Shown in pieces: positions 41,330-54,500 of a DNA stretch of 64,000 nt (the stretch's first letter is position 1; the number at the start of each line of letters is the position of its first letter). The notes under the pieces are model-generated. The model had not been told where the DNA came from. It did not search any database and saw only the letters and a program-made list of their open reading frames with translations. The position numbers and the translations under genes are program-made. Source of the DNA: Serripes groenlandicus (taxonomy: Eukaryota; Mollusca; Bivalvia; Cardiida; Cardiidae); the NCBI GenBank assembly GCA_031761405.1, contig JASEVX010000013.1, forward strand, positions 33,670,458 through 33,734,457, read 5' to 3'.

Positions 41330-42140
41330 AAACAAAAGGGCCATAATGGCCCTATACCGCTCACCTGATTTAATAGAACTTCAATAGTTTTCAAAGTTTT
41401 TACTCTATACATATAAGGAAATCAAGCTACTCCCCTGGTGGCCATGTTTTTTAACTGCTCGGATTTATTTGAATAACCTTGGTAGAAGGTAACCCAAGGA
41501 ACATTTGTGCCAAATAGTTTTTAAATCAAGCAGGTGCTTTTGGACAAGAAGTTTTTGAAAGACTTTACAATCCACATGTAAGGAAAACAAGCCTTGCCAC
41601 TGGCGGCCATGTTTTTCAATGGATCGGGTTTATTTGAACAATCTTGGAAGAATGTCCCCAAGAAACATTTTTGCCAAATTATCTTTAAATCGGGCAAGTA
41701 CTTTTGGACAAAAAGATTTTGAAATATTTTACAATACACATATAAGGAAAACAAGCTCCGCGGCTTGGCGGCCATGTTTTTTAACGGATCGGAAAAATTT
41801 GAACAATCTTGGTAGAAGATGCCCTACAGAACATTAGTGCACAATACTTTTGGACAAGATTTTTTTTTAAGTTTTGGCAATTTTTTTCCCTTTTCTGATG
41901 CCGCACTAACCAAAGTTCTACTTGGAATTATATTCTTTGAATAACTTTAAAAGAAAACCACGTAAGGTAAATTCCTTTGCAGTTATTTTGAAATAAGTCC
42001 GTTAATTCGGTAGGAGAAGTCATTTGTAGGAAATTGTTAACAGACGGACGTCAAGACGACGCAGGACGACGACGACGACGCCGGACGGTGAGTGATCACA
42101 AAAGCTCACCTCGCACTTCCTGTCATTAGGTGAGCTAAAA
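41330..42140 (+). repeat. Hairpin-ended repeat
   Basis: Starts ACAAAAGGGCCATAATGGCC and CTATACCGCTCACCTG, ends GCTCACCTCGCACTTCC then TAGGTGAGCTAAAAA. Interior units carry GCGGCCATGTTTTTCAACGG-type text. A GACGACGACGACGACG tract precedes the 3' hairpin, as in other copies. Confidence 0.75.
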
Positions 42141-42295
42141 ATAATAAAACATTTTGTAAATATTAACACATAATTTATTCTGTTATGTATATATATATAA
42201 ATATTTCATGTTTTTATCATACCCTCATAGGTTATGATTAATACTTAGTTTAATTAGAATCTTTAAATATAGTTTTAGTTTACGAATTGAAAATA

Positions 42296-42978
42296 AACAA
42301 GAGGCCAGTATCGCTCCACTGCATTAGACATAAATGAAATCACTGTAGCCATGTATGACCAAACAGACCCCCTATATTGTGGCCATGTATGTCGATCAAT
42401 CAATATAGCTTGAAGAAATCTGATAGAGAGTCGGTCACCCAAGAAAATTTCTAAAATATGATGTGCAAATCGGCCAGATTCTTCCGGTTGAGCAAATTTT
42501 TATAGTTTCCTCGTTAGCTATATAAAGCAAAATAGCCCAGTCATTGGCAGCCTTGTTATGTTTGGAATAATAAACATGACTTGAAGAAATTTGATTGAGG
42601 ATCACCCATGGAACATTTCTACATAATTTGCATATCAGCCATGTTCTTTAGGAGGAGAAGATTTGTTTCCACTTAAGCTATATAATGCAGAATAGCACGG
42701 TCCCCTGGTGGTCATGTTTTTCAACCAACAACATGGCTTGAAGGACTCTGATAGAGCGTAACACAAGGAACATTTCTGCAAATTACTTTGGAAATCAGCC
42801 AACGGGTTTGGGGGTAGACCCTTTTAAAAGGTTTCTTTTGCAGTGATAAAAAACAATTAAAGGACATTTGGTGAGGACATTGAATTAATGCGTCTTTCAG
42901 AGCATGGCTTGTAGGAATCTGATAGAGGGTCACTCAAGGAACATTTCTGCAAATTACTTTGGAAATAAGCCAACAGAT

Positions 42979-43009
<31 letters not shown>
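42296..43009 (+). repeat. Hairpin-family repeat ending in poly-G
   Basis: Starts ACAAGAGGCCAGTATCGCTCC. Two similar inner units end in CCAACGGGTTTGGGGGTAGACC (about 42799) and CCAACAGATTTGGG... (42970). In the second the five-G motif has become 29 G (42981-43009). Confidence 0.65.
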
Positions 43010-43054
43010 TAGACCATTTGTAAAGGTTACTTTTGCAGTGATAACAAAAAACGT

Positions 43055-44165
43055 TATTGAGTTTTTCAGCTGAAGGTTACCGTGACCTTCGACATTTGAC
43101 CTTGTGACCTCAAAATCAAACAAATTCAATAAGGTCATTTACTGGTTAGGACCAACCTGCACACCAGGTATGAAGTTCCTCAACATAAGCATTCTTTAGT
43201 TATGGAGAGGAAACCATTTTTCAGCTGAAGGTTACCATGACCTTGACCTTTAAGCTAGTGACCTCAAAATCAATAGGGGTTATCAACTGGTGGTGACCAA
43301 CCTGCACACCAAGTATTAACTTCCATGGCCGAAACATTCTACAGTTATTAAGCAAAAACAATGATTCAGCTCATTGCCACTGTGACCTTTCAGCTCAAGG
43401 TCACTGTGACCTTGACTTTGACCTCAAAATTAATAGGGTCTTCTACTGGGCATGGCCAACCTGCATACCAAGTATGGAGTTCCTCGGCCCAAGCGTTCTT
43501 CAGTTATTGAGCGGAAACCATTGTTTACCTCACAAGGTCACCATGACCTTGACCTTTGACCTTCTGGCATCAAAATCAATAGAGTCATCTACTTGTCATG
43601 ACCAACCTTCATACCAAGTATGAAGATCCTATGCCCAAGCGTTCTTCAGTTATTGAGCGGAAACAAGTGTGACGGATGTGACCTTGACCTTTGACCTAGT
43701 GACCTTAAAATTAATAGGGGTCATTTGCTGGTGGTGACCAACCTGCACATCAAGTATGAAGTTCCTGGGCCCCAAGCAAAAACTATTTATCAGCTCATTG
43801 TCACTGTGACCTTTCAAGCTCATGGTCATTGTGACCTTGAATTTAGACGTACTGACCTCAATATAGGGGTCTTCTACTAGGCATGGCCAACCTGCATACC
43901 AAGTATGGAGTTCCTCAGCCAAAGCGTTCTTCAGTTATTGAGCGGAAACCATTTTTTACATCACAAGGTCACCATGACCTTGACCTTTGGTTATCAAAAT
44001 CAATAGGGGTCAGCTACTGGTCATGACCAACCTGCATACCAAGTATGAAGTTCCTACGCCCAAGCGTTCTTCAGTTATTGAGCGGAAACAAGTGTGACAG
44101 ACGGAAGGACGGACGGAACGGGCAAAAACAATGTCACCCCCATGTAATGGGGGAGACATATATAA
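43055..44165. repeat. Nuclear-receptor-half-site repeat, copy A
   Basis: Several ~180-230-bp units, each with TGACCTTGACCTTTGACCT-like text, CAAAATCAATAGGGGTCATC, CCAACCTGCACACCAAGTAT and AGTTATTGAGCGGAAACCAT. The end is ACGGACGGAACGGGCAAAAAC then CACCCCCATGTAATGGGGGA, a terminal hairpin. TGACCTTTGACCT equals the complement of a DR1 nuclear receptor site (AGGTCAAAGGTCA). Copy B, almost collinear, is at 62200-63825. Confidence 0.85.
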
Positions 44166-45710
44166 TACATAGTTGACAACTTATTTGGGGGAAAGGAGAT
44201 TGTTTGAAGTTAAAATTACTTCCCTTACCCACAATGTTTTAAAGATTGTTTCCATCAGAGAAATGTATATTGACATTCTCAGTATAATAATTAAAAGGAG
44301 TTCATGAAGTAACCTTTAAGAACAAACTATCCCAATGTGTAGTGTTCTCTTAGTACATTTTTATATAATTACTATTAAGCCATGTTTTACTTATTCACAT
44401 CAATTTAATCGAATATCGCTGAGGTAAGTGACAACTTACAATCATCATGTTGATATTTCTATATTTAAAATTGTATAAGTAAGTAAGTAAGTAAATATGT
44501 TATTATAGTGACATGTGTATGTACATCAACAAAACAAGGGTACACAAAGTAATAGATAACACCCGGCACCTACTTTTTTTTTTAAGAAAAGACAAAAAGA
44601 AAAACCAAAAACACAGACAAACAAAACATGTATATGTAACGCGTTCAATTTTTGTGGAGAATACGTTGCCCTGAAAATCAGGATAACTGTTTCAGCAAAT
44701 CAAGTGTTCTCTAGGGATATAAACCGAAAACATTAACATGTCCCTGAAGTGTAAAAACATACATGTACAAACGGTGATCCAAAAGCATAAGACGTTTGCT
44801 ATAATTATAACAGGAACCAGCATATCAATGAAAATAGTATTATGTTAGAGTCAATATAATCCTGATGTGATATATTTAAATAATACTAGTGATGCTGTAT
44901 CAATATGAATAGTGTATGTACATTTGGGAGCGGACTACAGTCATTCTGACGTCACTTTTAAACCATTCTAATGCTGATTGTTTAAAATGTTACAATCCAG
45001 CTAAGCATTTGGAAGCGGCTTTGTCAAGTCTAGTAAAATTAGTCTATAAATCAAGTTACATATATTTAGTTGAGCAGCTAACAGTAAAGAGTCTGGTCAG
45101 ACGGGATTGATGCTCCTGCTGGCACCTTCTTTACTGGTGACCAGTTCAGTATGCGCCAATCAGAAATGATAACTATATTTGATGTAACACTTAAAGGAAT
45201 ACGCTTGGCTGATGACAACTCGCTTTGAATTGAAAAATCTTAAAGAACATTTATTTACTATGCATTTTATTAACATACAACTGATAATCAAGATATCACT
45301 ATTTAAAGATGACTGTTTGTGCTGATCGGTGCCGCAGCATGAGCGCGGCCATTGTTTACATATCGCAATGTCTCGAGACTTTCTGAAGAAAATCGTGACG
45401 TCATCTACACCCTATAAACTGCGGTACTATAAACGGAATACAAAATAGACTTTTTCGTAAGAAAATTAACCCCGGAAGTTTACAAACCTAAACTTAAATT
45501 ATGCAAAATGGAATTACAAGCATTACATCATATTGTTACTAGATCTATATAAAGTTGTATAGTAAATAGTATCCAACCATAGTAGGTGGATAGAAAACAC
45601 GTACTTGACTCGTGTAATATATATCAGCCAGTTAAATATATGTATATGAACATTATTTATACAAGTAATGTCATTCCTTTATATATGTAATAGTTGTTTG
45701 TAATGATTTC
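44166..45710. other. Gene-free AT-rich interval
   Basis: No supported gene, RNA or element boundary. Includes a short GTAA repeat (about 44475-44495). Confidence 0.5.
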
Positions 45711-45716
45711 ACAGCT

Positions 45717-46048
45717 CGTTAGACATAATGAACCGTCGTTTTTTGTAAAACAATCAAAGGTCATAGAAACAATCAAATTTACGGTAGTGGTATGACGTTA
45801 CTGTAATAGGATCTGACAGCGAGTCTTTTGAGCAGATATAATTCGATCCCTTCCCTACATACACAAACACTGCAGCAGACGGCGTTAGACATAATGAACC
45901 GTCGTTTTTTGTAAAACAATCAAAGGTCATAGAAACAATCAAATTTACGGTAGTGGTATGACGTTACTGTAATAGGATCTGACAGCGAGTCTTTTGAGCA
46001 GATATAATTCGATCCCTTCCCTACATACACAAACACTGCAGCAGACGG
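45717..46048. repeat. Perfect 166-bp tandem duplication
   Basis: Copies 45717-45882 and 45883-46048 are identical base for base, starting CGTTAGACATAATGAACC and ending CACTGCAGCAGACGG. The unit includes the left end of a TTAA-type MITE (CCCTTCCCTACATACAC). The MITE continues after the second copy to about 46127. Confidence 0.9.
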
Positions 46049-46127
46049 TAAAGAGATTTTCCATATTTTTTATAAAAGACGTTTACAAAGTCATCTGCTG
46101 CAGATTTGATGTATGTGGAAATGGGAG
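46020..46127. mobile_element. Short TTAA-type MITE
   Basis: CCTTCCCTACATACACAAAC, CTGCAGCAGACGG, then GTCATCTGCTGCAGATTTGA and TATGTGGAAATGGGAG. The core is largely deleted. Confidence 0.55.
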
Positions 46128-47680
46128 AATTAAAATTTGACAAAATTTCCGAAAGGATTTTTGTTGTAAAAGTTTTATATTATATATTGATGACAAATTC
46201 TCAAACTTGCTAAAATATCCCTTTTAATTCCGAATGAAATCGTCCAATTTCTAAAATAGTTACTTGCATTTAGTTGAATGTATTTTACCACAATTCATAA
46301 CCTCCAAATACAAGACACGGGAAAGTTTATGAAGAATGACTACAGCATAGCTTTGGAGGTTTTACACAAATGAGCCACGTCACACACACATTGCAATTCG
46401 GAGGTTATATTGAGAATTGCAAATAAGATCAAATTGCATATTTGTATGGTCGGTTTCGTTTCGTCAGGATGCGTCTGCAGAGGCTTACATTGCGACTGTA
46501 CCACTCAAAAGAAAAAAAAATTCGGCTATGCCTATAAAGGCTTTCTTACACCAGCACTCCACACAACACTACAATCTCTATGACAGCAAATACATGTATA
46601 AATAAAGTTGTAAACGTTGTGACAAAAGGCCTAATTCACAGATTAATCGAAAATTACAGACATTGTACCGTTCTTTATTGAACACCAATTAAAGGTCATA
46701 CAACCCAATCATATTTCCGGTAGCGATCAGACACTACTTATTATCTACCAACAAGCACCGCCGAGGCTTTGATGCGCTGATCAGAAGTAGCAGCCGACTC
46801 GTGGTAATAAACAGCAAGTCAACTAATTAAGGGTAATAAAATAATTAATTGACCATCATGCAAGGCGTAAAATGCTACAGCAGTCAAAAGACGTCAGTTC
46901 GTTTGAGAACATTCATTTAGCTTTTCCTATATAATTTATATATATTTATGAACCACTTTCCCGAATTTATAAACACCAGTTTTCACCAATTATCACCTAT
47001 CAACTCTATTGTTACACCAAACAATACATCTCCCAACCCCTAACTCAATTTCTATAGGAATAATTAAAGGTTTGGAAAGTGGGAACACACCCAAATGTAA
47101 TGGGTAGATTGTGGTGTACGACGTCTACTTATTCCAAATTTCAGATCGTGATCTTTTTAATAAGAAACCACAATACATGTTTTTAGATCGTGATTCAGTA
47201 TAAGTTGTTTTTGAATTGAATTAGTGGGGAAAGAAATCGATTATAATGCATGAATTCGACATGAAATTAAAACAAATAAGAACAGACATACAATTAAAAA
47301 CAAGAGGGCAAAACTGTTTAACTCTAAATTCAATGATTTGTATGCAAAACCTCTATAAATGAAAGTATAATGATTCAATAGAGTTGAAAAAAAATCGTAC
47401 GCCATAATTAGAGATAAGACAGTGATAACCGGTAGGGTGTAACGGACGTCACAGGAAGTTGAATATAAACAAAGATGCCGACGACCATAGGCAAGCGATA
47501 ACGACGTGAAAACACAAACTTTAAAAGCATATATCCTGGTAGTTACAGAATGTAAAAACAAGTTAATTACATCAAAATAATACATTACTGTAGGGCTATT
47601 TAGTGATATAGTTTAAACTGAGAAAAGCGTATTCCTTTAAACTCAGGATAAGATCTATGTTGTTTTCTACAAATTCTTAT
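46128..47680. other. Gene-free interval, 3' side of the STAND-protease gene
   Basis: No supported gene. The part just below 47681 should be the 3' UTR of the minus-strand gene. No canonical AATAAA was recognised close to the stop. Confidence 0.45.
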
Positions 47681-48567
47681 TTAAGTGCCACTGTTTTGGT
47701 TCTTATCACTTGCATTGCTTTTGTGGTTGGGCATCATTTGGAACATTTTATCTGCAAAACTTTCGAAGTTAGTGTTAAAACTTACGAAGTTAGTGCTTAA
47801 TGCATCTACTTGTGAACGTATTGCAGACGTCTCGTTTTTAGTTGCATCTACTTGTGAACGTATTGCAGACGTCTCGTTTTTAGTTGCATCTACTTGTGAA
47901 CGTATTGCAGACGTCTCCTTTTTAGTTGAATCTACTTGTGATCGTATTGCAGACGTCTCGTTTTTATTATCAGTCACAGCCTTTTCAATAGATTCAAACC
48001 TTGCTTTTAAAAAGGTCTCTTCCGATTGCCTTTGTATATCTGCATGCGCAGTTGATGCCGCTTGACCGAATCCTGAATCGACACTTATTAAAGGACCTAC
48101 ATTTCTTTCCTGAAAGGCCATGACGTGGCTGTCAGTAAGACCAAACTCTTCGAGAATTGCATGCATCGGCGTAGCGAGAACCGTGCCAGTTGATGACTGA
48201 CCAATAAGAAGTCCAAGAGCTCTTAGGTCATTTCTGCTTCCATCAAAAGAGACCAGAACAACAGCACCAGAATCCCCGTGATCCGCGAATTTTTTTCCTT
48301 CGACGCTTTTCGTTATTTCAATTTGCGAATACAGCTCCCATTTATCATCGTATTCTGTAACCACATTAGCATACCTGACGCTTGTACCAACAACATGGAG
48401 TAGCCCACGTGTTGCACCAGTAACTGCGCCAAATTTTAAGATTTCGACTCCATGTTTGTCATCGAAAAAGTTGCGATCGCATACTTTACCAGAGATATAT
48501 TTTAAATTCTGTACTGCATTTTCATCCACTTCTACTTCCATATGTGAGTCATCTTCTTCAATGATAG
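47681..48567 (-). CDS. STAND-protease exon E: catalytic Ser half and coiled coil
   Basis: Acceptor TTTTTCTTAG before CTATCATTG; 295 codons including stop. Protease strands carry FGAVTGATRGLLHVVG, then KKFADHGDSGAVVLVS with the nucleophile Ser (codon 48269-48271) and ALGLLIGQSSTG. After the domain comes a coiled coil of four 14-residue repeats (TSAIRSQVDATKNE type), then LSTNFVSFNTNFESFADKMF and a short polar tail. The coiled coil could drive trimerisation. The plus-strand frame over the repeats (47685-48065) is a shadow. Confidence 0.85.
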
Positions 48568-51500
48568 CTAAGAAAAAGAAAAGTCAAATTACAAATACAC
48601 ATCGCCCTTCTATTACGGCATTATTGTGACAAAAATGAAGTAGGTAAATTAGGTATGTCAATATATAATCCGGTCCGGTATGTATGGCAATCATTGTATA
48701 GCATAAACTTGATATATTCGGTACTGTAACACGCAATCAATGAGCATGTTAGTTTCGGTGTTGTTTATAATGAGATTCTGGGAAAGAGAAAGTATTGGAT
48801 ATCATACGAATTTGAAATGATCTTCGAAACCATAATGGGTATTTTACTTAGTTCAGATGAATCAAACAGAAAGTACGACCACCATCAAAAAGTCTTTGAA
48901 CATCTTCGTTAATAAAAGTACGAAGCCGTTTTAAAATATTTCGGTTCAAATGATCATGGTGTGACGCTCTACCTAGATTGTTCAAACAGTTTCGATGTGT
49001 ACAAAAACGTGCCCACCAAGGTGCTTTATATATATATATTAATATATATAATTAAAACTTTAGAAATCTTTTTTTGAAAGAGTACTGGTTCGATTTTAAA
49101 ATAAATTGATCGAAATTGTCCATGGGTGACCCTCTATCAAGATTGTTCAAACTATTCTGATTCGTTGATTCTGAAGCTTTATTAAACAAGAGGCCCATGA
49201 GGGCCTATGCTCTACTGGTATGGTTCTTTGGTCATTTTCAATCCAGAGCATGTATGTATGGTGTAGATCGGATAGTAAATGGAGGCTCTTTTGTGTTCAC
49301 AAGCTGTATTATAGCAATTTTGACAATTTCAAGGGCCATACTCCAGACTTGCATTGGTGGATCTGGCTGGTTTGCGAAAGGAACCGAGCTCTCATCAATA
49401 TTCAACTACTATCTAAGTTTAGTGAAGATCGGAAAGTAAATCGAGGCTCTATTGTGTTCACAAGCTGTATTATAGCAATTTTGTCATGCAAGGGCACATC
49501 TGGCTGGTTTTCAAAAGGAACCAAGCTCTCATCAATATTTAACTACTATCTAAGTTTGGTGAATATCAGATAGTAAATGAGGCCTCTATTGTGTTCACAA
49601 GCTCTATTATAGCAATTTTGACAATTTCAATGGCCATAATCCAGTCATGCAAGGGCACATATGGCTGGTTTTCGAAAGGAGCAGAGCTCTCATCAATATT
49701 GAACTACTATCTGAGTTTGGTGAAGATTAGTTAGTAAATGGAGCCTCTATTGTGTTCACAAGCTCAATTATATTCGCTGGTTTGCGAAAGGGACCGAGCT
49801 CCCATGAATATCTAACTACTGTATAAGTTTAATTGTGATACGATCAAAACTGAAGACTTTATCGCGTTTACAAGCTCTATTATAGCAATACCGACAATTT
49901 CAAGGGCCATAATCCAGTCTTGCATGACTGCAAAAGGAACCAAGCTCTCATGTATACCTAACTACTGTGTACGTTTGGTGAAGATCAGATAGTAAATTGA
50001 GCCTCTATTGTGTTCACAAGCTCTATTATAGCAATTTTGACAATTCCAAGGGCCATAATCCAGTCTTGCATGGGCGGATCTGGCTGGTTTGCGAACAGAA
50101 CCGAGCTCTCATGGATATCTAACTACTGTATAAGTTTGATTGAGACACAATCAAAACTTAAGACTGTATCGCGTTCACAAGCAATTGTTTACGGACGCAA
50201 CGACGCCGGACACCACACCACGGCATATGCTTTTCTGGCCTTTGGCCAGTAGAGCTAAAAACTAGAGCGATATAGGACTATCATTGTCATCTCGTTGATT
50301 TTTGTTTCGCCTGTCTGTCAGACAGAAATACATTTACTGATCACCTCCCCGTAATATGTCGGTCATTCCGTCCGGATTTGGGTCTTACGTGGTAAGAGGG
50401 ATGACCTAATCTTAGACAGATGATACGAATATCGTTTCTTATATTCTGTATGGATGTACGACCTAAAGGATGAACTGTAGGGATGGCCGTCTGTCATTTT
50501 TGACATTAATATATTATAAATTTGTTTCTGTTAGAAATGTTTACCTTCTGATCAGGCTAATGGAACAAGACATGGGACACAGCTATAGTCTGCTTAATTT
50601 TGGAGCTATCTTTATTTTTCATTTTTTTGCTTGGTTATTTTCTTAGTTATTTTCCAACATATCATTTTCAAACGTAGTTTGTAGGCAGATTGTTACCGGC
50701 AAGTATGTATAACAAAAGAACCATACCTGCAGCATGCCCATGTTTGTAAATCGCAGATGTGCTATACACAAGCAGTTATGATTCGAACATGACTATATAT
50801 TAATGTCATGGTGTGTAAATTTTGTTCGGACACTTTCTCACCTGTCATTCAACTTTCAAAGGCGTCGAAATATGTTCCATAAATCACAATTGTTCATAAA
50901 TCCCTGAGTTTTGGCTCGTTAATGCTTGTATGTTTACTTTTATACTTTTCGTCATGGCCAACCGGTTGTAAGAATGACCATAAAATTTAAAAAACGATTC
51001 AACCCAATATCCAATACAAAGTATGTACACCATAGGATCGATAGAGTTGATTTCATGTTAAGCATAACTGTGGACAAAGCACTTACCTGATTCTGGAAAT
51101 TCTCCTGAAATAGGCAATCTTCTCTCGTCTTGTATTAATATAGCAGCTGCATCGATGCCAGGAACATCTCCTCCTCCCTTGCTGTATTTGACATTGTGAA
51201 CAGAACCAAACGGTGTATGTTTCAATTCAGATTTTGATCGAGCAGGGTTTGGTTGATAGACATGTATGGGATCCTGACCAGCAGATGTCATCGACGGCAA
51301 TGTTGTGTTATCTACAGGAGGACCAACTAAAACGTGTGCAGCTGTCAAACAATAAGTGTTGCCTTCATGTTTCAGAAATGGACCAATGGTTCCACAAAAC
51401 TTACTACCTATAATTTCGCATCCCATCTTAAGGTGTGCATGTCTTTCACCAGCATGTGACAGGAACTCGAATCCTCCTTCTCTTATATCTGTAGGTATTT

Positions 51501-54500
51501 CATCTAACTTGTTGGGCAAAATCTCCTCCGTTAAGGGAATACATCCTTTAACTCTTACATACAGTACTACACACATTGTCTTTTTAAGGTTTTCATTTCC
51601 ATAATTCTTTGACTTAAAATGACTTGCTGATATCATTTGTAAATTGCTATGTTTTTCCATCAGTGGCTTGGAATACTTTGCTAGACATGTTCGTAGCTCC
51701 TTTGCTTCCTCTAAAGTGAACTGTAAGTTTTTATTGACTTCTCTATCAACTATGTCTTTGCCTTCTGACGAATATTGTCCTATTACTCTCTTTACTACTT
51801 TAAATTCTAAATCAGCAAAATTTAAATCTGTTTGAGGCTGTTTCAAGTAAACTATGAAAGTTACATCATCTTCATCCGGGAATTCATATGCTGGTTCCAC
51901 TCTAACAATGTGATCATCTCGATTTAGTATCCTGCGACTCACGTCACGGCAAATTCGTGTCATGGCACCTGATTCTCTACCAAATACTTGAATTGCATCT
52001 CTTATTTGCCTTGAATTCGGCAAATTCCCCGCTTTCAATAGTTCTCTTATGGCTTCCTCATCGTTTTCTGTTATCGCATCATCATATTGCTTAATGTTTT
52101 TAATACGATGCATTTTTCTGTGACTTGTTTTTCGGTTTTCTGAAAAAGAAAAGGTTGGATTTGAGTTGTATAAGTCTCAACGAATATTACTTAAATACTG
52201 ATTTCAATACAATTTGATGTTATAAATCCACTAAGCCATTTTATTCATGTAATTCTTAACATATTTATAAGGCTAATAGTCTGCGCATTTGCTACTGTGA
52301 TATTCATTTTCCTAAAAGATAAAATCACTGAAAGTACTGGTGGGATGGCTGTGTTGGTATTCGTAAATTACGGTCAGACAGGTGATTACGGACACAATAG
52401 GTCACTAGAACAAATCAAATAAACACTTTGTTAACGGTCTCGGGGCACATATTATACCAAATCGTCATGCAATTTGGTCACAGTGTGTGTGTAGATCACT
52501 TGAGATTAAATACAAGGTCAACAGATCAGTTTCAAGGAAAACGTTATTGATTCTATAGAAGTCACATTTTATAGCAAATAATCACATTAATTGGCCATTG
52601 GCTAAAAGTGGATCAGAAGAAAACGCATGTGGTTAAAATCCAATTTCACTCCAAAATTTCGCTGCAACAATCGTTTGTGCTTAAATTATCAGAAAACAAG
52701 TTCACTGATCAGGATCAGACATTACTGACTGTTTATTACAAACATCTTGCTAGTTAAGACTGTATGATTAACACTTTCAATAATGTAACATCCTGCAGAT
52801 TTTAACACTTAAATCAACAACATGCTGGCTACGTTCCTTGTGAGATTATCAACTCACCCATCGCACCAGCATTGCAAACTTGGCAATGGTTATAATGGAA
52901 TCTGGTCTGAATGAATGTATATTGTTTTACGGCGCATCGACAGCTAAGGTCATTTAGCGCGCATTTAAATTTAATTATTCATGATCCCTGGGTAAACAAA
53001 CCAGTACTAGGCTAGAAAATGTGCCTTGCCCAAGGGCACTCCACTATGACCGTAGTGCCGCGACTGGGAATCGAACCCGGGACACCCGGTTTCGAAATCC
53101 CCGACGCTAACCACTCGACCACAGCGGATTCCGGAATCTGGTCTGAATGATATAGTCAATTTAAAAGCACATGGTCATACTGAAAATAAACTGCTTTTTC
53201 GAAACGACTAACCTCATTGGTAAAGAAATGCTTTCATGTTTGAGAAACATCGCTGTCCCAACAGTACTTTGGTCAGATCATTTGTTTGGCGTGAAATTAC
53301 TCCGCTTATAACTATTTCCGCTCATAACTATTTGTAACGGCGAAGCTGCCTTTGTTATTAGGAACATAGTATCTCCGAAAATCCGTTTAGTAATTGTGTA
53401 GTTTGTTTACTCTGGAACGGATGTCTGTCAACAACCATCCCTAAAAGTGGTATATTGCGGAATAAAATATAAGAAAAAGTATTTTTCCTTTACATTTGCA
53501 ATTAGTTATTTCTTCCTTAGTGTTCACTCTTTCTTTAGTATAAATTCACTTGAATTAAGATGCCAAGAAACTCTTCCAGTAGATAATAAATAAATGTATG
53601 CAGTCTGGAATGTTGACACAGAGATTTATGTCTTTGTGTTAATGATGGGCGAATATTTAATTGGTTTACCGTGCTTGGGAAGAGACTCAGAGTCACTTTT
53701 AGAGCTAGAATCATCACCTAATGAACCACCACCTCCAGCACCACCTAAAAGAGAGAGAATACCAACTTGTAGCTAGCTAATGCAAGCATTGATCAATACT
53801 GGTAAATAAATCGACAGCATTGTCACGTCCATAGGCAATGTGTATGAGTTTTCCTGTACCATGCATGTACAATTGTGTTTAACCAAAGGGACAAGATGGC
53901 CTTAAATCGATTACCTGAGATATAGTATAGTAGCAAACATTTAATTGCAAATATCTAAGATAATGTTATTTTTCCATTTTCTGATGCCACATTGCTGCCT
54001 TTCAACCAACCAATTTGGCTTGATCAGTATTGAAGGGGGTCACCCAAGGAACATTTCTATCAAATTATCTTGGAAACGGAAAAGCGGATTTTGGAGAAGA
54101 AGAATGTTAAAATTTGGGCATTTGTCTCACTTTGTGATGCCACAGTAACCAAAGTGCTACACAAAATGTATGTCTTTGAACTATTTCATAAGAAGACTAA
54201 CAAAGTAACAATCCTGTAAAATTAAGTTGACATTGGTCCAATGGTATTGTAGGAGTTGTCATTTGAAGCCAAAAGTTAATTTAACCCCTTTTGTGATGAC
54301 TCCTGGTTTCTTTGATTTTATACCCAACAAATTAGAACATAGCACCACTGAAGCAAGATGTATATGGAATAATCTTAACATCAGGCAAGCACTTTAATTA
54401 TAAAAGAATGTTTAAATTTTGTCATTTTGCCCCTTTTCTGATGCCATGTTTTTGAACCAATCAATAGGACTTAAATTTTCGTTATAGAGAATCACCCAAG

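Noticed and set aside
43650..43922. Frames reading MAEELHTWYAGW here and at 63213-63422
   Set aside because: Shared between the two half-site repeat copies; repeat sequence, not a gene family.
47685..48065. 126-codon plus-strand frame with CERIADVSFLV repeats
   Set aside because: Antisense shadow of the coiled-coil repeats in exon E of the minus-strand gene.
52110..52112. ATG as the start codon of a stand-alone protease gene
   Set aside because: The frame is open upstream to a strong acceptor whose phase matches the linker exon. Kept only as an alternative.
53045..53132. tRNA-Ser/Leu gene on the minus strand
   Set aside because: Box A and B are good, but the acceptor stem does not pair and the sequence continues into a SINE body.
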